Shown here: one piece after another, positions 24,510 through 33,555 of the stretch
Layout: each line of letters opens with the position of its first letter
How positions within the stretch are numbered: position 1 is the stretch's first letter
DNA from: Roseomonas sp. HF4
Lineage (GTDB): Bacteria > Pseudomonadota > Alphaproteobacteria > Acetobacterales > Acetobacteraceae
DNA: 64,000 nucleotides
Direction of reading: 5' to 3'
NCBI RefSeq assembly: GCF_005222755.1
Contig: NZ_STGD01000014.1
Coordinates: 98,662-162,661, forward strand
The notes under the pieces: generated by a model
Database searches by the model: none
Told to the model about the DNA's origin: nothing
Seen by the model: the letters and a program-made list of their open reading frames with translations, nothing else
Translations under genes and position numbers: made by a program

Positions 24510-24541
24510 GAAAGCCGCCAGCCCCTGGCGGCTTTCGTGTT
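24510..24541 (+). terminator. Rho-independent terminator of the leader RNA
   Basis: A perfect 12-bp stem, GAAAGCCGCCAG (24510-24521) with CTGGCGGCTTTC (24525-24536), closes a three-base loop. The A-run on the left arm and TTTCGTGTT on the right make it a standard plus-strand terminator; in the other direction it is followed by CGGGG and would work poorly. It lies 24 bases after the leader-peptide stop. Since both flanking called genes point away (the SDR) or start later (24614), the only transcript it can end is the leader RNA itself. Confidence 0.72.
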
Positions 24542-24613
24542 CCGGGACATCGACATCCCGCCTCCCGCAAGACCCCAGGCACCTGGCGGCCCCACCCGTA
24601 ACGGAGGCCCGCC

Positions 24614-24721
24614 ATGCACCGCACCGACTACGATTTCGACGTCATCTCCGGCCCCTCGACGCCGGCCAGGCCACCGACGCCGCAGCCGCGCCCCGCGCCT
24701 TCCGCGCCCGGGGGCAAATGA
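24614..24721 (+). CDS. Small ORF of 35 codons, unknown
   Basis: A short protein with an acidic, tyrosine-containing head (MHRTDYDFDVISG) and a proline-rich tail ending APGGK. It has no recognisable domain or membrane segment. GGAGG at 24603-24607 is well placed before the ATG. It starts 77 bases after the terminator of the attenuator-like RNA, so it would be the first gene read if the terminator were bypassed. The tail composition is simple enough that a chance ORF cannot be excluded. Confidence 0.45.
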   Translation: MHRTDYDFDVISGPSTPARPPTPQPRPAPSAPGGK

Positions 24722-24778
24722 CTCAGGGAGCGGCCATTACGCCGCATTAACCCTCGCCCGGCATGATCAGAGGGCGGC

Positions 24779-25060
24779 ATGCCCCCCGAGCCGCACGAGC
24801 GCCAGGACGGCGGATCCGCAAATGGAATCGCCATGCGCCCTGCCGACTGGACCGTGTTGAGCGACGACCTGCAACTGACCCTGTCGCGCGAGGCCCTGCG
24901 TCGCGCGGCCGAAACCCTGGCCGATCACGCCGAGATCCTGGCGCGGGAAATGGAAGGTGGCGCCCTGTTGGACTGTGGCGGTCCCGATGCCCTGCGCCTT
25001 TTTGCAGCGGTGGTTCGCGCGACCAATCGGGACGCCTTCGGCGAAGTCGGGCATGCCTGA
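24779..25060 (+). CDS. Small hypothetical protein
   Basis: A 93-residue protein that I do not recognise. The core from residue 19 (MRPADWTVLSDDLQLTLSREALRRAAETLADHAEILA, read in part) is amphipathic helix, followed by a short GGALLDCGGPDALRLFAAVVRAT segment that looks like a second helix pair. No signal peptide or membrane helix is present. ATG at 24779 has GAGGG upstream; an ATG at 24833 would begin at the core. It follows the 35-codon ORF by 57 bases on the same strand. Confidence 0.55.
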   Translation: MPPEPHERQDGGSANGIAMRPADWTVLSDDLQLTLSREALRRAAETLADHAEILAREMEGGALLDCGGPDALRLFAAVVRATNRDAFGEVGHA

Positions 25061-25293
25061 AGCGCGGGCGGCACGGTTCCAGGGGCAGGGAATGCCGCGC
25101 CTGCGCGCTGGGATGCTCGACGCGACCTGACCGGGTCCTTAGGCCAGCCTGTAGCTTCTTCCGCATGAACGGCGCCCGCCAGCTCCCCCTTGGCGGGTGG
25201 GCATCCAAAGACAGCGTCCATGGGTCGCGGGGCGGGGGAGCGCCGGTGCCGGGACTTCCGAATGCACCCAAATGCGCGTTCCCAAAAAGTCTC

Positions 25294-26532
25294 TCAGCGA
25301 CGAACCAGGATGTAGTGGATCGTCAGGTCGATCGTGACCTCTTCCTCTGCCGTGCCAGGCGGGAAGGGCGGCAGCGCTGCGCCGCGGAACACCGACTGCG
25401 AATAGTGGTTCAGAAAGATCGAGCGCGAACCTGCGCGTAGTTCCACGCGGCGCACCCTGCCATCCGCGCCTGTCGTGATGCGGACGGTGACCGGGCCTTG
25501 CTCGCCCAACTCGGCCGCTTCCCGTGGATAGCGAAGGTTGCGGTCGAGCCACATGCGGAAGGCGTTGCGCCAGTCGGGGCCGGCCTGGGCACCGCGGACG
25601 CGAAGGTTCTCGACGTCGCCGGGTCCCGGGAGGCTGGCGCCCGGCCGAAGATCGAGGCCGCGGCGCGGGGCACCCGGTCGTGACGGATCGGCCTCCCCGA
25701 GCCGGATCGGCGGCCGGTCCGTAAGGTCGAGCGGAGCGATGCGCGGCGGCGCCGGAGGCGCGGAGGGCGGTGTGGCCGGCGGCGCTGGAGGGGGCAGCGG
25801 CAAGGCGGCAATGGCGGGCGGGATGCTGCGCGGTGGTGGCGGTGCCGTTGGTAATGCGCCAGGGACGGGGTCCGGTACGGCCGGTGGGGTCGGTTCCGGC
25901 GGTGACGCGACGGATGGCATGGGTGGCGGCGGCGCCGCGTCGACCTGGCGGGCCGGAGGCGGCACGGGCGGCGGCGCGGCATCGACCTGACGGGCGGGCG
26001 GTGGCGCCGGGGGTGGCGGCGGCGGCGCGGCAGGCTCCACGATCGTACGCGGCGGTTCCGGCGGCGGCGCGACTGGGCTCGGCACAGGGGATGCGGCGGC
26101 CGGCGGTGGTGGCGGCGCGGCGGCCGGCGGTGGTGGCAGGGCGGCGATGGCGGGCGCCGGCGGGGGCGGGGCCGGCACTGCGGGCGTTGCCTCCGGCGGT
26201 GCAGGCGGCGGCGGAAGGGATGGCGGCGCGGACTCGGCCGTGACGGTCGGCGCCTCCTCCGGGGCCTCTGCGCCGCGTGGGGCCTGGTCCGATCCACCCT
26301 GGAACACGACCGCGAAGGACGGCGGCGGCAGCGGTTGCGGCGGGGGGCGGCGCGGATCGAGTTCGAGAAGGAAGGCGACGACGAGCACGCCGTGCAGCAG
26401 CGTCGAGACTAGGCCCGCCACGCCGATGCCCCTGCGGTGGCGACGCCGCTTCAGCAACGGGCCATGCGGTTCGGGCCTCGAAGCGGTGGTCGGCGCGGGC
26501 GGCGGGGAACGATCGCGGGGCGAGAGACGCAT
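25294..26532 (-). CDS. TonB-family protein with long proline-rich linker
   Basis: A 412-residue energy transducer. A basic N-terminus (KRRRHRR, residues 29-34) leads into one membrane helix at about 36-57. The periplasmic linker, residues 60-290, is Pro/Ala-rich and contains a near-exact duplication of PPPARQVDAAPPP at about 184-208. The C-terminal 95 residues form the TonB domain: RMWLDRNLRYPREAAELGEQGPVTVRI and FRGAALPPFPPGTAEEEVTIDL. It would link proton-motive force to outer-membrane receptors. No exbB, exbD or receptor gene is adjacent. It is divergent from the M20 hydrolase. Confidence 0.85.
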   Translation of the reverse strand: MRLSPRDRSPPPAPTTASRPEPHGPLLKRRRHRRGIGVAGLVSTLLHGVLVVAFLLELDPRRPPPQPLPPPSFAVVFQGGSDQAPRGAEAPEEAPTVTAESAPPSLPPPPAPPEATPAVPAPPPPAPAIAALPPPPAAAPPPPPAAASPVPSPVAPPPEPPRTIVEPAAPPPPPPAPPPARQVDAAPPPVPPPARQVDAAPPPPMPSVASPPEPTPPAVPDPVPGALPTAPPPPRSIPPAIAALPLPPPAPPATPPSAPPAPPRIAPLDLTDRPPIRLGEADPSRPGAPRRGLDLRPGASLPGPGDVENLRVRGAQAGPDWRNAFRMWLDRNLRYPREAAELGEQGPVTVRITTGADGRVRRVELRAGSRSIFLNHYSQSVFRGAALPPFPPGTAEEEVTIDLTIHYILVRR

Positions 26533-26733
26533 CAGGGGGTCCGGAACCCTGCTCCAGATGGGGGCGGGACGGCCGAATCGAAGTTCGACGGCCGCCAGGA
26601 TGCGCCCTGGTACACCAATGCCCGGCACGGGTCGTCTGCTGGTTGGCGCGGTGCGATGATGATGCGGCCCGGGGCCGCTTTCCGCTTCGCGACCTGCATG
26701 CAAGCATCCCGGATCATTTCGGAGGTTCCTGGC

Positions 26734-28140
26734 ATGGCCGCTTCGCGGGAAGGCGCCATTGCGCGCGCGGCACAATACTTCGATGACGGCACCTACCTGG
26801 ATGCGTTGCGCCTGCTCGTCGCCGTGCCGACCGAAAGCCAGATGCCGGACAGCCTGCCGGCGCTGACCCGTTACTGCGCCGAGACCATCCCCGCGCTTAT
26901 GGCGGGCATGGGCTTCGACCATGTGGTGCTCGACAACCCCGTGCCGGGGCGCGGGCCGGTCTTCCTTGGGACCAGGATCGAGGATCCCGCCCTGCCGACC
27001 GTCCTGGTCTATGGCCATGGCGATGTCGTGCGCGGCCTCGCGGGACAGTGGAGCGGCGGGCTCGACCCCTGGTCTGTCACCGTGCAGGGCGAGACGTGGT
27101 TCGGCCGCGGGACGGTCGACAACAAGGGCCAGCACCTGATTGCGATCGAGGCACTGCGCGCCGTGCTGGCCGAGCGCGGCGGCCGGCTCGGCTTCAACGC
27201 CAAGGTCCTTGTCGAGACCGGGGAGGAGCAGGGCTCGCCCGGCCTGCGGGACCTGCTGCGGCAGGAGCGCGCGCGCTGCGCGGCCGATGTCTTCATCGGC
27301 CTGGACGGGCCGCGCCAGACCACCTTCATGCCGGAGATGAAGCTCGGCGCCCGCGGCGGCGTCGCCTTCGACCTGGTCGTGCGGCTGCGCGACCACGCGC
27401 ATCATTCCGGTCACTGGGGTGGCGTGCTGAAGGATCCCGGGTTCATCCTGGCGCATGCGCTGGCCAGCATCGTGACGCCCGAGGGGCGCATCCTCGTCGA
27501 CGGATGGACGCCGGCTGCCATACCGCCCGCGGTGCGGCGCGCGATCGGCGGCCTCGTCTTCGAGGACATCCCCGGCCTGCCGCAGGAGGATGCCGGCTGG
27601 GGCGAGCCCGGCCTGACCAAGGGGGAGAAGATCTTCGGCTGGACCAGCGTCATCGTGCTGGCGCAGCTGACAGGGCACCCGGACGCGCCGACGAACGCCG
27701 TGCAGGGGGAGGCGCGCGCGCGCCTGCAGGTCCGCCACACGGCCGACGTGAAAGGGGACGCGATCGTTCCCGCGCTGCGGCGCCACTTGGCCGCGCGCGG
27801 GTTTGTCGACGTGGAGGTCGTGCCGGTCATGGAGCGCGACATGTTCGGCGCGTCTCGCACCGACCCGGACGACCCCTGGGTCGCCATGCTGGCGCAGTCC
27901 ATGACGCGCACCACCAACCGCGCGCCGAACATCGTGCCGAATTCCTCGGGCTCGAACCCCTCGGACATGTTCCAGGAGGAGCTCGGCGTGCCGGTGGTCT
28001 GGATCCCGAACTCCTACGCCGGCTGCAACCAGCATGGGCCGGACGAGCATGCGCTCGCGCCCTTGCTGCGCGAGGGGCTCGGCCTCATGGCGGGAATCTG
28101 GTGGGACATCGGCGCGGGGCTGGCGCCGAAGCGGGGCTGA
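26734..28140 (+). CDS. M20-family metallohydrolase
   Basis: A zinc-dependent amidohydrolase or peptidase of the ArgE/DapE/carboxypeptidase group, 468 residues. The metal-binding set is visible: histidine and aspartate in VYGHGDVV, aspartate in GRGTVDNKGQ, the general base and metal glutamates in ETGEEQGSPG, and the C-terminal histidine in NQHGPDEH. A dimerisation insert lies in the middle. No signal peptide is present. The ATG at 26734 has GGAGG eight bases upstream. It is convergent with the HyuA gene (10 bases apart), and an N-carbamoyl or N-acyl amino acid would suit that neighbourhood; the substrate is inference. Confidence 0.88.
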   Translation: MAASREGAIARAAQYFDDGTYLDALRLLVAVPTESQMPDSLPALTRYCAETIPALMAGMGFDHVVLDNPVPGRGPVFLGTRIEDPALPTVLVYGHGDVVRGLAGQWSGGLDPWSVTVQGETWFGRGTVDNKGQHLIAIEALRAVLAERGGRLGFNAKVLVETGEEQGSPGLRDLLRQERARCAADVFIGLDGPRQTTFMPEMKLGARGGVAFDLVVRLRDHAHHSGHWGGVLKDPGFILAHALASIVTPEGRILVDGWTPAAIPPAVRRAIGGLVFEDIPGLPQEDAGWGEPGLTKGEKIFGWTSVIVLAQLTGHPDAPTNAVQGEARARLQVRHTADVKGDAIVPALRRHLAARGFVDVEVVPVMERDMFGASRTDPDDPWVAMLAQSMTRTTNRAPNIVPNSSGSNPSDMFQEELGVPVVWIPNSYAGCNQHGPDEHALAPLLREGLGLMAGIWWDIGAGLAPKRG

Positions 28141-28150
28141 CGCCCCGCCG

Positions 28151-30262
28151 TCAGGGAAGGTTGATCACGAGGTTGAGGAAACGGTCCACCCGGACCCTGC
28201 TGCCGGGACCGACGACGCAGGTGGATTCGCGTTCCTCGATCAGCGCCGGACCGTCGAGTTCCGCCCCGACGGGCAGGGCGTAACGGTCATGGACCGGGCA
28301 ATCCTGCCAGCCCGCACCTTCGAACAGGACGCGGCGATGCGCGCGCGGCGCAGGCGGGCCGGCAGAGGCGACCTGCGGCACGGCGCCGGCCAGGTCGATC
28401 GTCTGGCCGGGAGCCGAACAGGCGAGGCGCCAGCTCAGCGCCTCGATCGGCGTGTCCTCCACGATGCGCTCGAAGCGATCGCGGTAGGTCTCGAAGAAGG
28501 CGGCGCGGATCGCCGGCACGTCGGCCTCCGACAGCGTCAGGCCGGGCAGGGGCACCGGGATCTCGAAGCCCTGCCCGACATGCCGCATCTCGGCGACGGG
28601 GCGGAAGGCGATGCTGTCCGGCGCCGCGCCGGCCTCGGTCAGCAGCGCCCGCCCCTGCGCCGCCATCTCGGCGAACAGGGCGTTCACCCGGGCCCAGTCG
28701 ATCAGCTCGAGCCGCGCCACGTAGCTGCGCACCATGTCGGTCGCCGGCGGCGCCACCAGGAACCCGAGCGCCGAGGCGACACCGGCGCCGAGCGGCACGA
28801 GGATGCGCCCGATCTTGAGCAGCCGCGCCAGGTTCCAGGCATGGACCGGACCCGCGCCACCGAAGGCGATCATGGCGTAGCGGCGCGGGTCCTTGCCTTT
28901 CTCGGCCATGTGCATGCGTGTGGCAGATGCCATCGTCTCGTCCACGATGCGCTGCACACCAAGCGCGGCCTGCTCCACCGCGATGCCCGTCTGGGCGGTG
29001 ATGCGCGCCTCGAAGGCGCGGCGCACGGGCTCGAGGTCGAGCGCCATCTCGCCGCCGAGGAAATAGGCGGGGTCGAGGCGACCGAGCATCAGGTCGGCAT
29101 CCGTCACGGCCGGCTCGGTACCGCCACGGCCGTAGCAGACCGGGCCGGGCTTCGCGCCGGCGCTGCGCGGGCCGACCTTCATCAGCCCCGAGGCCGCGTC
29201 GATCCGCGCGAGGCTGCCGCCGCCCGCGCCGATCTCGATCATGTCCACCACCGAGACCTTGAGCGGCAGGCCCGAGCCCTTCTGGAACCGGCGCACGCGC
29301 CCGGCCTCGAAGTCGAACTTGTGGTTCGGCTCATGGTGGTCGACGAGGCACATCTTGGCCGTGGTGCCGCCCATGTCGAAGGAGACGACATGCTCGATCC
29401 CGGCGAGCCGCGAGATGAAGGCCGAGGCCATGGCGCCCGCGGCGGGGCCCGATTCGATCAGGCGAATCGGGAAGTCCTTCGCCTCCCGCACCGACGTGAT
29501 GCCGCCGCCCGAGAGCATGATGTAGAGGTGCCCGGCGAAGCCCATGGATTCGAGCGACGCCTGCACGCGGTCGAGGTAGCGCGCCATCAGCGGCTGGACA
29601 TAGGCGTTGGCGCAGGCGGTCGAGGCGCGTTCGAACTCGCGGATCTCGGGCGCGACCTCGGCGGAGAGGGAGACCGGCAGGTTCGGATAGAGGGCGCGGA
29701 TGATCTCGCCCGCGCGCTGTTCGTGCGCCGGCGCGTGATAGGAATGGAGGAAGCAGACGGCGAGCGCCTCCGCTCCTTCCTGTTCCACCAGGCGCCGCGC
29801 GGCGGCGGCGACAGCGGGCTCGTCGAGCGGCAACAGCACGCGCCCATCCGCCGCGACGCGCTCCGGGATCTCGAGGCGGAGCGCCCGCGGCACGAGCAGC
29901 GCCGGCGTCTCGAGGAACAGATCGTAGAGGTCGTAGCGCGTCTCGCGGCCGATCTCGATGCTGTCGCGGAAGCCGTCGGTGGTCAGCAGCCCGACCGTCG
30001 CGCCGGTCCGCTCGATGATCGTGTTCGTCACGAGCGTCGTGCCGTGGATGACGCTGTGCACGTCCTCGGGCCGCAGCGCGGCCTCCCGCAGGATGCGCGC
30101 GATGCCGGCGAGGATCGCCTCGGAGGGATCGTCCGGCGTGGTCAGCAGCTTGCCGGTACGCACGATGTTGCGGCCCGGATCGTGCAACACGAGGTCGGTG
30201 AAGGTGCCGCCGACATCGACGCCGATGCGTGCGGTACGGGTCGCGCTGGCCATCGGCGTCAC
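28151..30262 (-). CDS. hyuA: Hydantoinase/oxoprolinase family subunit A
   Basis: The ATP-dependent half of a hydantoinase, oxoprolinase or acetone-carboxylase-type enzyme; 703 residues. The ASKHA-fold phosphate loop IGVDVGGTFTDLV is at the start. HGTTLVTNTIIERTGA, SGPAAGAMASAF, SFDMGGTTAKMCLVD and the GAGGGSLARID loop follow in the expected order. The GTG at 30262 overlaps the hyuB stop as GTGA; an ATG at 30253 is the alternative. It acts with HyuB on a cyclic amide or imide. The exact substrate is not decided by the sequence. Confidence 0.9.
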   Translation of the reverse strand: MTPMASATRTARIGVDVGGTFTDLVLHDPGRNIVRTGKLLTTPDDPSEAILAGIARILREAALRPEDVHSVIHGTTLVTNTIIERTGATVGLLTTDGFRDSIEIGRETRYDLYDLFLETPALLVPRALRLEIPERVAADGRVLLPLDEPAVAAAARRLVEQEGAEALAVCFLHSYHAPAHEQRAGEIIRALYPNLPVSLSAEVAPEIREFERASTACANAYVQPLMARYLDRVQASLESMGFAGHLYIMLSGGGITSVREAKDFPIRLIESGPAAGAMASAFISRLAGIEHVVSFDMGGTTAKMCLVDHHEPNHKFDFEAGRVRRFQKGSGLPLKVSVVDMIEIGAGGGSLARIDAASGLMKVGPRSAGAKPGPVCYGRGGTEPAVTDADLMLGRLDPAYFLGGEMALDLEPVRRAFEARITAQTGIAVEQAALGVQRIVDETMASATRMHMAEKGKDPRRYAMIAFGGAGPVHAWNLARLLKIGRILVPLGAGVASALGFLVAPPATDMVRSYVARLELIDWARVNALFAEMAAQGRALLTEAGAAPDSIAFRPVAEMRHVGQGFEIPVPLPGLTLSEADVPAIRAAFFETYRDRFERIVEDTPIEALSWRLACSAPGQTIDLAGAVPQVASAGPPAPRAHRRVLFEGAGWQDCPVHDRYALPVGAELDGPALIEERESTCVVGPGSRVRVDRFLNLVINLP

Positions 30263-31914
30263 TCCAGCCCGTAGGTGTCGCGCGCAGCGCGGGCCGTGAT
30301 GTAGCCGTGGCGGAGGTCTTCGCGAACGGCGTCCCGCGCGCGGGCCTTGGGGTCCCCGTATCCGCCGCCGCCGGCGTAGAGCATCGTCACCCGCTCCTTG
30401 CCGTTCACCGTGGTGCGGGATTTCGGGTGCGGGCGGCTGCCGTCGCTGAGCGTGATGGCAGCCGGTCCGCCAAGCTTGCCGCCGCGGACGCCGCCGGCCG
30501 GGTTGGCCTGCCGGTCGGACAGCAGCGAGAGGCGGACGGGAGTTTCCGTGTCGACCTCGAGCTCGATCTCCTGGCCGAGGCCGCCGCGGAAGGTGCCGGC
30601 GCCGCCGGAATCGGGCAGCAGGCGCTTCGTCCAGACGATGATCGGCGCCACGGTCTCATAGGCCTCGATGCTGCCGGCGCCAACATTGGTCGGGAAGGCG
30701 GTGGCGGACATGCCGTCCTTGTGCGGGCAGGCGCCCATGCCGCCCGAGGCGAAGAGCACCTGCGAAAAGCTGGTGCCGTCGCGCCGCGCGCCGCTGAACA
30801 ATGCGCGCATGGTCGGCGCGCCGCCGCATTCGGCGATGATGCGGTCGGGGATGACATCCTCCAGCGCCTTGTAGACGGCGCCGGCCAGCAGGTGGCCGGT
30901 GAGTTGCCGCGCACTGACCGGCGCGGGATAGACGGGGTTCAGGATCGAGCGCTCAGGTGCCGTGACCGAGATCGCCCGGTAGGAGCCCTCGTTGCGCGGC
31001 GTGAAGGGGTCGAGGGCGCATTTGACCGGGTAGACCGAGTAGGCGTGCGTGTAGTTCATGACGCAGTTGATGCCGCGGTCGATCTGCGGCGAGGTGCCGG
31101 CGTAGTCGATGTGCATCGTCTCGCCGCGCACGGTCACCTCGCACCGGATGCGCGTCGGCTTGTCGTCGAAGCCGTCGGCCATGATTTCGGATCGCCAGGT
31201 GCCGTCGGGCATCGCGGCGATGGCGCGGCGCATCGCGCGGTCGGCACGCGCGGCAAGGGCAGCCGAGAGGTCCTGCAGGTCGGCGAGGCCCGTGTCGTCG
31301 AGGAATTCCGCCACGCGGCGGGCGCCGACCTCGGCCGCGACGACCTGCGCCTGAAGGTCGCCGAGCACCTCGCGCGGCACGCGAACATTGGCCAGCAGGA
31401 TGTCGAGAATCTGCTGGTTCCAGGTGCCTTCCCGCAGAAGATGGCCCGGCGGGATCCGGATCCCTTCCTCGAAAATGTCGCGGCAATCGGCGGCCCAGAG
31501 CGAGCCGCCGACATCCGGCGAATGGGCGATCGATCCCGAGAAGCCGACCAGCCCGCCCTGGTGGAAGATGCCGGTGACCACCGTGAAGTCGGGCAGGTGG
31601 CCGGTGGCGAGCCAGGGGTCGTTGGTGACGACGACATCGCCCGGACGCCAAGTCTCGGCGGGGTAGCGCCGCAGGAAGGTCTTGGTCGTGCGCGGCAGTA
31701 TGCAGGAGAAGGAGGCGAGGCCGCCCGTGTTCTCGCTGACGCTGTCGCCGTTGCGATCCATCAGCACGGTCGCGAAGTCGTTCGATTCGCGCACGATGGT
31801 CGAGAAGGCAGTGCGCAGCAGGCCGGTCGCGGCCTCGTCCGCCGCCGAGATCAGGCGGTTCCAGCAGATCTCGAGCGTGATGGGGTCGAATGCCGGCGGC
31901 TCAGCTGCGCTCAT
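30259..31914 (-). CDS. hyuB: Hydantoinase/oxoprolinase family subunit B
   Basis: The partner of HyuA; 551 residues, standard length. Recognised by PITLEICWNRLISAADEAA, STIVRESNDFATVLMD, DVVVTNDPWLATGHLPDFTVV and the C-terminal AGGGGYGDP. Start at 31914 has AGGA about eight bases upstream; an ATG six codons earlier at 31932 is possible. It is divergent from the GAF-domain gene with 90 bases between. HyuA and HyuB overlap by four bases and are surely translated together. Confidence 0.92.
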   Translation of the reverse strand: MSAAEPPAFDPITLEICWNRLISAADEAATGLLRTAFSTIVRESNDFATVLMDRNGDSVSENTGGLASFSCILPRTTKTFLRRYPAETWRPGDVVVTNDPWLATGHLPDFTVVTGIFHQGGLVGFSGSIAHSPDVGGSLWAADCRDIFEEGIRIPPGHLLREGTWNQQILDILLANVRVPREVLGDLQAQVVAAEVGARRVAEFLDDTGLADLQDLSAALAARADRAMRRAIAAMPDGTWRSEIMADGFDDKPTRIRCEVTVRGETMHIDYAGTSPQIDRGINCVMNYTHAYSVYPVKCALDPFTPRNEGSYRAISVTAPERSILNPVYPAPVSARQLTGHLLAGAVYKALEDVIPDRIIAECGGAPTMRALFSGARRDGTSFSQVLFASGGMGACPHKDGMSATAFPTNVGAGSIEAYETVAPIIVWTKRLLPDSGGAGTFRGGLGQEIELEVDTETPVRLSLLSDRQANPAGGVRGGKLGGPAAITLSDGSRPHPKSRTTVNGKERVTMLYAGGGGYGDPKARARDAVREDLRHGYITARAARDTYGLE

Positions 31915-32004
31915 GGTGTCTTGTCCTGCCATCGGGCCTGCTACCGCATCGTAGGAAGGCTTGCGGCGCTTCGGCAAATCCGCGGGCCGCGCTATGAATC
32001 GGCC

Positions 32005-32523
32005 ATGCGCCACACCGACCCCGCACCGTTCCTTGCCGCGGTTGCCGCCGCCATGTCCGAGCCCGGCGAGGTCGGCGCCGTCTTCGCCGCGTTCGAGCGG
32101 GCGATGAACGGGGCGATCGGGCACCGGCTCTTCACGATCATGCGCCATGATCCCCTCGCCGGCCGGAACAGGCGCGTCCACACGAGCGACCCCGTCGCCT
32201 ACCCGGTCTCGGGCTTCAAGCCCGTGAACCCTGATCACCCCTGGACCCGCCGCGTGTTGCTGGAGGGGCGCCCCTGGATCGGGCGCGATGCCGCCGACAT
32301 CGCCTGGGCCTATCCCGACCATGAGAAGATCGCGGCGATGGGCCTCGGCAGCGCCATGAACCTGCCGGTGCGCTGGGGCGGGCGGACACTTGGGGCCGTC
32401 AATCTCCTCCATGGTGCCGGCCACTACACCGAGGCCGATGCGGTGACGGGTGCTATCTTCGCTGCTCTTGCCGTCCCGGCGCTTCTCGGCATGGATGCGA
32501 CCGACAGCCGGAGAGCCCCATGA
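32005..32523 (+). CDS. GAF-domain protein
   Basis: A 172-residue protein consisting of one GAF-like small-molecule-binding domain (residues about 15-165; the WIGRDAADIAWAYPDHEKI segment and the closing LGAVNLLHGAGHYTEADA are the clearest). It has no DNA-binding or output domain. It starts the plus-strand operon GAF-Bug-ECH-SDR-ECH and overlaps the Bug gene as ATGA. A ligand-binding or redox role in the same pathway is conceivable but not supported by motifs. Confidence 0.75.
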   Translation: MRHTDPAPFLAAVAAAMSEPGEVGAVFAAFERAMNGAIGHRLFTIMRHDPLAGRNRRVHTSDPVAYPVSGFKPVNPDHPWTRRVLLEGRPWIGRDAADIAWAYPDHEKIAAMGLGSAMNLPVRWGGRTLGAVNLLHGAGHYTEADAVTGAIFAALAVPALLGMDATDSRRAP

Positions 32524-33491
32524 CCCATCTGCCTCGCCGCGGGCTGCTGCTCGCGACCCCCGCCCTGCTTGCCGCCTCCACGGCGGTCGCCCAGACCGCT
32601 TTCTCGCGGCCGATCCGCCTCGTCGTGCCTTGGGCACCCGGCGGCACGACGGACATCCTGGCGCGGATCGTGGCCGAGCCGCTCGGCCAGGCGCTCGGCC
32701 AGCCTGTGCTGGTCGAAAACCGTTCCGGCGCGAGCGGCAATGTCGGGTCCGACACGGTCGCGAAGGCCGCCCCGGACGGGCATGTGCTGCTGTTCGGGTC
32801 GATGTCGACGCACGCGATGAACCACGCTTTGATGCGCAGCATGCCCTTCGACGGCGTCGCGGACTTCACGCCGCTCGCCATGCTCGGCTTCGCAGTGAAC
32901 ACGATGGTGGTGCACCCCGCGGTGCCTGCGCAGACGGTGCCCGAGTTCATCGCCCACGCCCGCGCCAATCCCGAGAAGATCGCCTATGCCTCGGCCGGGC
33001 CAGGCTCGACCAATCACCTTTGCGCCGCGTTGTTCGAGAGCATGACCGGAATCCGCATGGTCCACGTGCCCTATCGCGGCGGGCAGCCGGCGGTGACGGA
33101 CACCGTCGCGGGCCAGACGCAGTTGCTGTTCAGCGCGGCGACGCAGACCATGCCGCATGTCGAGGGCGGGCGCCTGCGCCTGCTGGGCGTGACCGAGGCC
33201 AGGCGGTGGAGCCGCCGGCCCGAGGTGCCGACGGTGGGCGAGAGCGTGCCCGGCTACGAGATGGCCGTCTGGTACGGCGCCTTCGGGCCGAAGGGGATGG
33301 AGCCCGCGCTGCAGCAGCGGCTCAACGCCGAGTTGAATCGCGTGATGGCGCTGCCGGCAGTCAAGGACCGCCTGGCGGGCATGGGGGTCGAGATCGCCCC
33401 CGAGGATACCGCGGCCTTCTCGGCCAGGATGCGCGCGGATGCCGATAAATGGGGCGCCCTGATCCGGCGGCTTGGCATCGAGGCGTCCTGA
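32520..33491 (+). CDS. Bug/TctC-family periplasmic substrate-binding protein
   Basis: A periplasmic receptor of 323 residues. The signal peptide MTHLPRRGLLLATPALLAAS ends near AVAQ. IRLVVPWAPGGTTDILARIV and ENRSGASGNVGSDTVAKAAPDGH are the family signature, and VPYRGGQPAVTD lies by the pocket. It is translationally coupled to the GAF gene and upstream of acyl-CoA genes, so it probably delivers the carboxylate that the operon degrades. No TctA/TctB pair is present in the window. Confidence 0.92.
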   Translation: MTHLPRRGLLLATPALLAASTAVAQTAFSRPIRLVVPWAPGGTTDILARIVAEPLGQALGQPVLVENRSGASGNVGSDTVAKAAPDGHVLLFGSMSTHAMNHALMRSMPFDGVADFTPLAMLGFAVNTMVVHPAVPAQTVPEFIAHARANPEKIAYASAGPGSTNHLCAALFESMTGIRMVHVPYRGGQPAVTDTVAGQTQLLFSAATQTMPHVEGGRLRLLGVTEARRWSRRPEVPTVGESVPGYEMAVWYGAFGPKGMEPALQQRLNAELNRVMALPAVKDRLAGMGVEIAPEDTAAFSARMRADADKWGALIRRLGIEAS

Positions 33492-33555
33492 GCCTGTCTT
33501 GCCCGGGCGGTCGCCGCGCTCCATCCTCCGCGGCCTGAAGCGGGGGAACGTGACG

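Noticed and set aside
25171..25200. Hairpin CCCGCCA/TGGCGGG downstream of the TonB-like gene
   Set aside because: The loop is nine bases and no T run follows in the direction of the gene, so it is too weak to call a terminator.
24747..25271. 174-codon minus-strand ORF opposite the small hypothetical gene
   Set aside because: The composition is Arg/Pro-heavy without any pattern of a folded protein; the plus-strand frame has a better ribosome-binding site and amphipathic helices.
28034..30274. 746-codon plus-strand ORF opposite hyuA
   Set aside because: Antisense shadow of hyuA; the translation is rich in Arg, Gly, His and Asp and has no recognisable fold.
30229..32523. 764-codon plus-strand ORF opposite hyuB
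   Set aside because: Only its last 172 codons (the GAF gene) are credible; the rest is antisense to hyuB with an arginine/alanine-biased composition.
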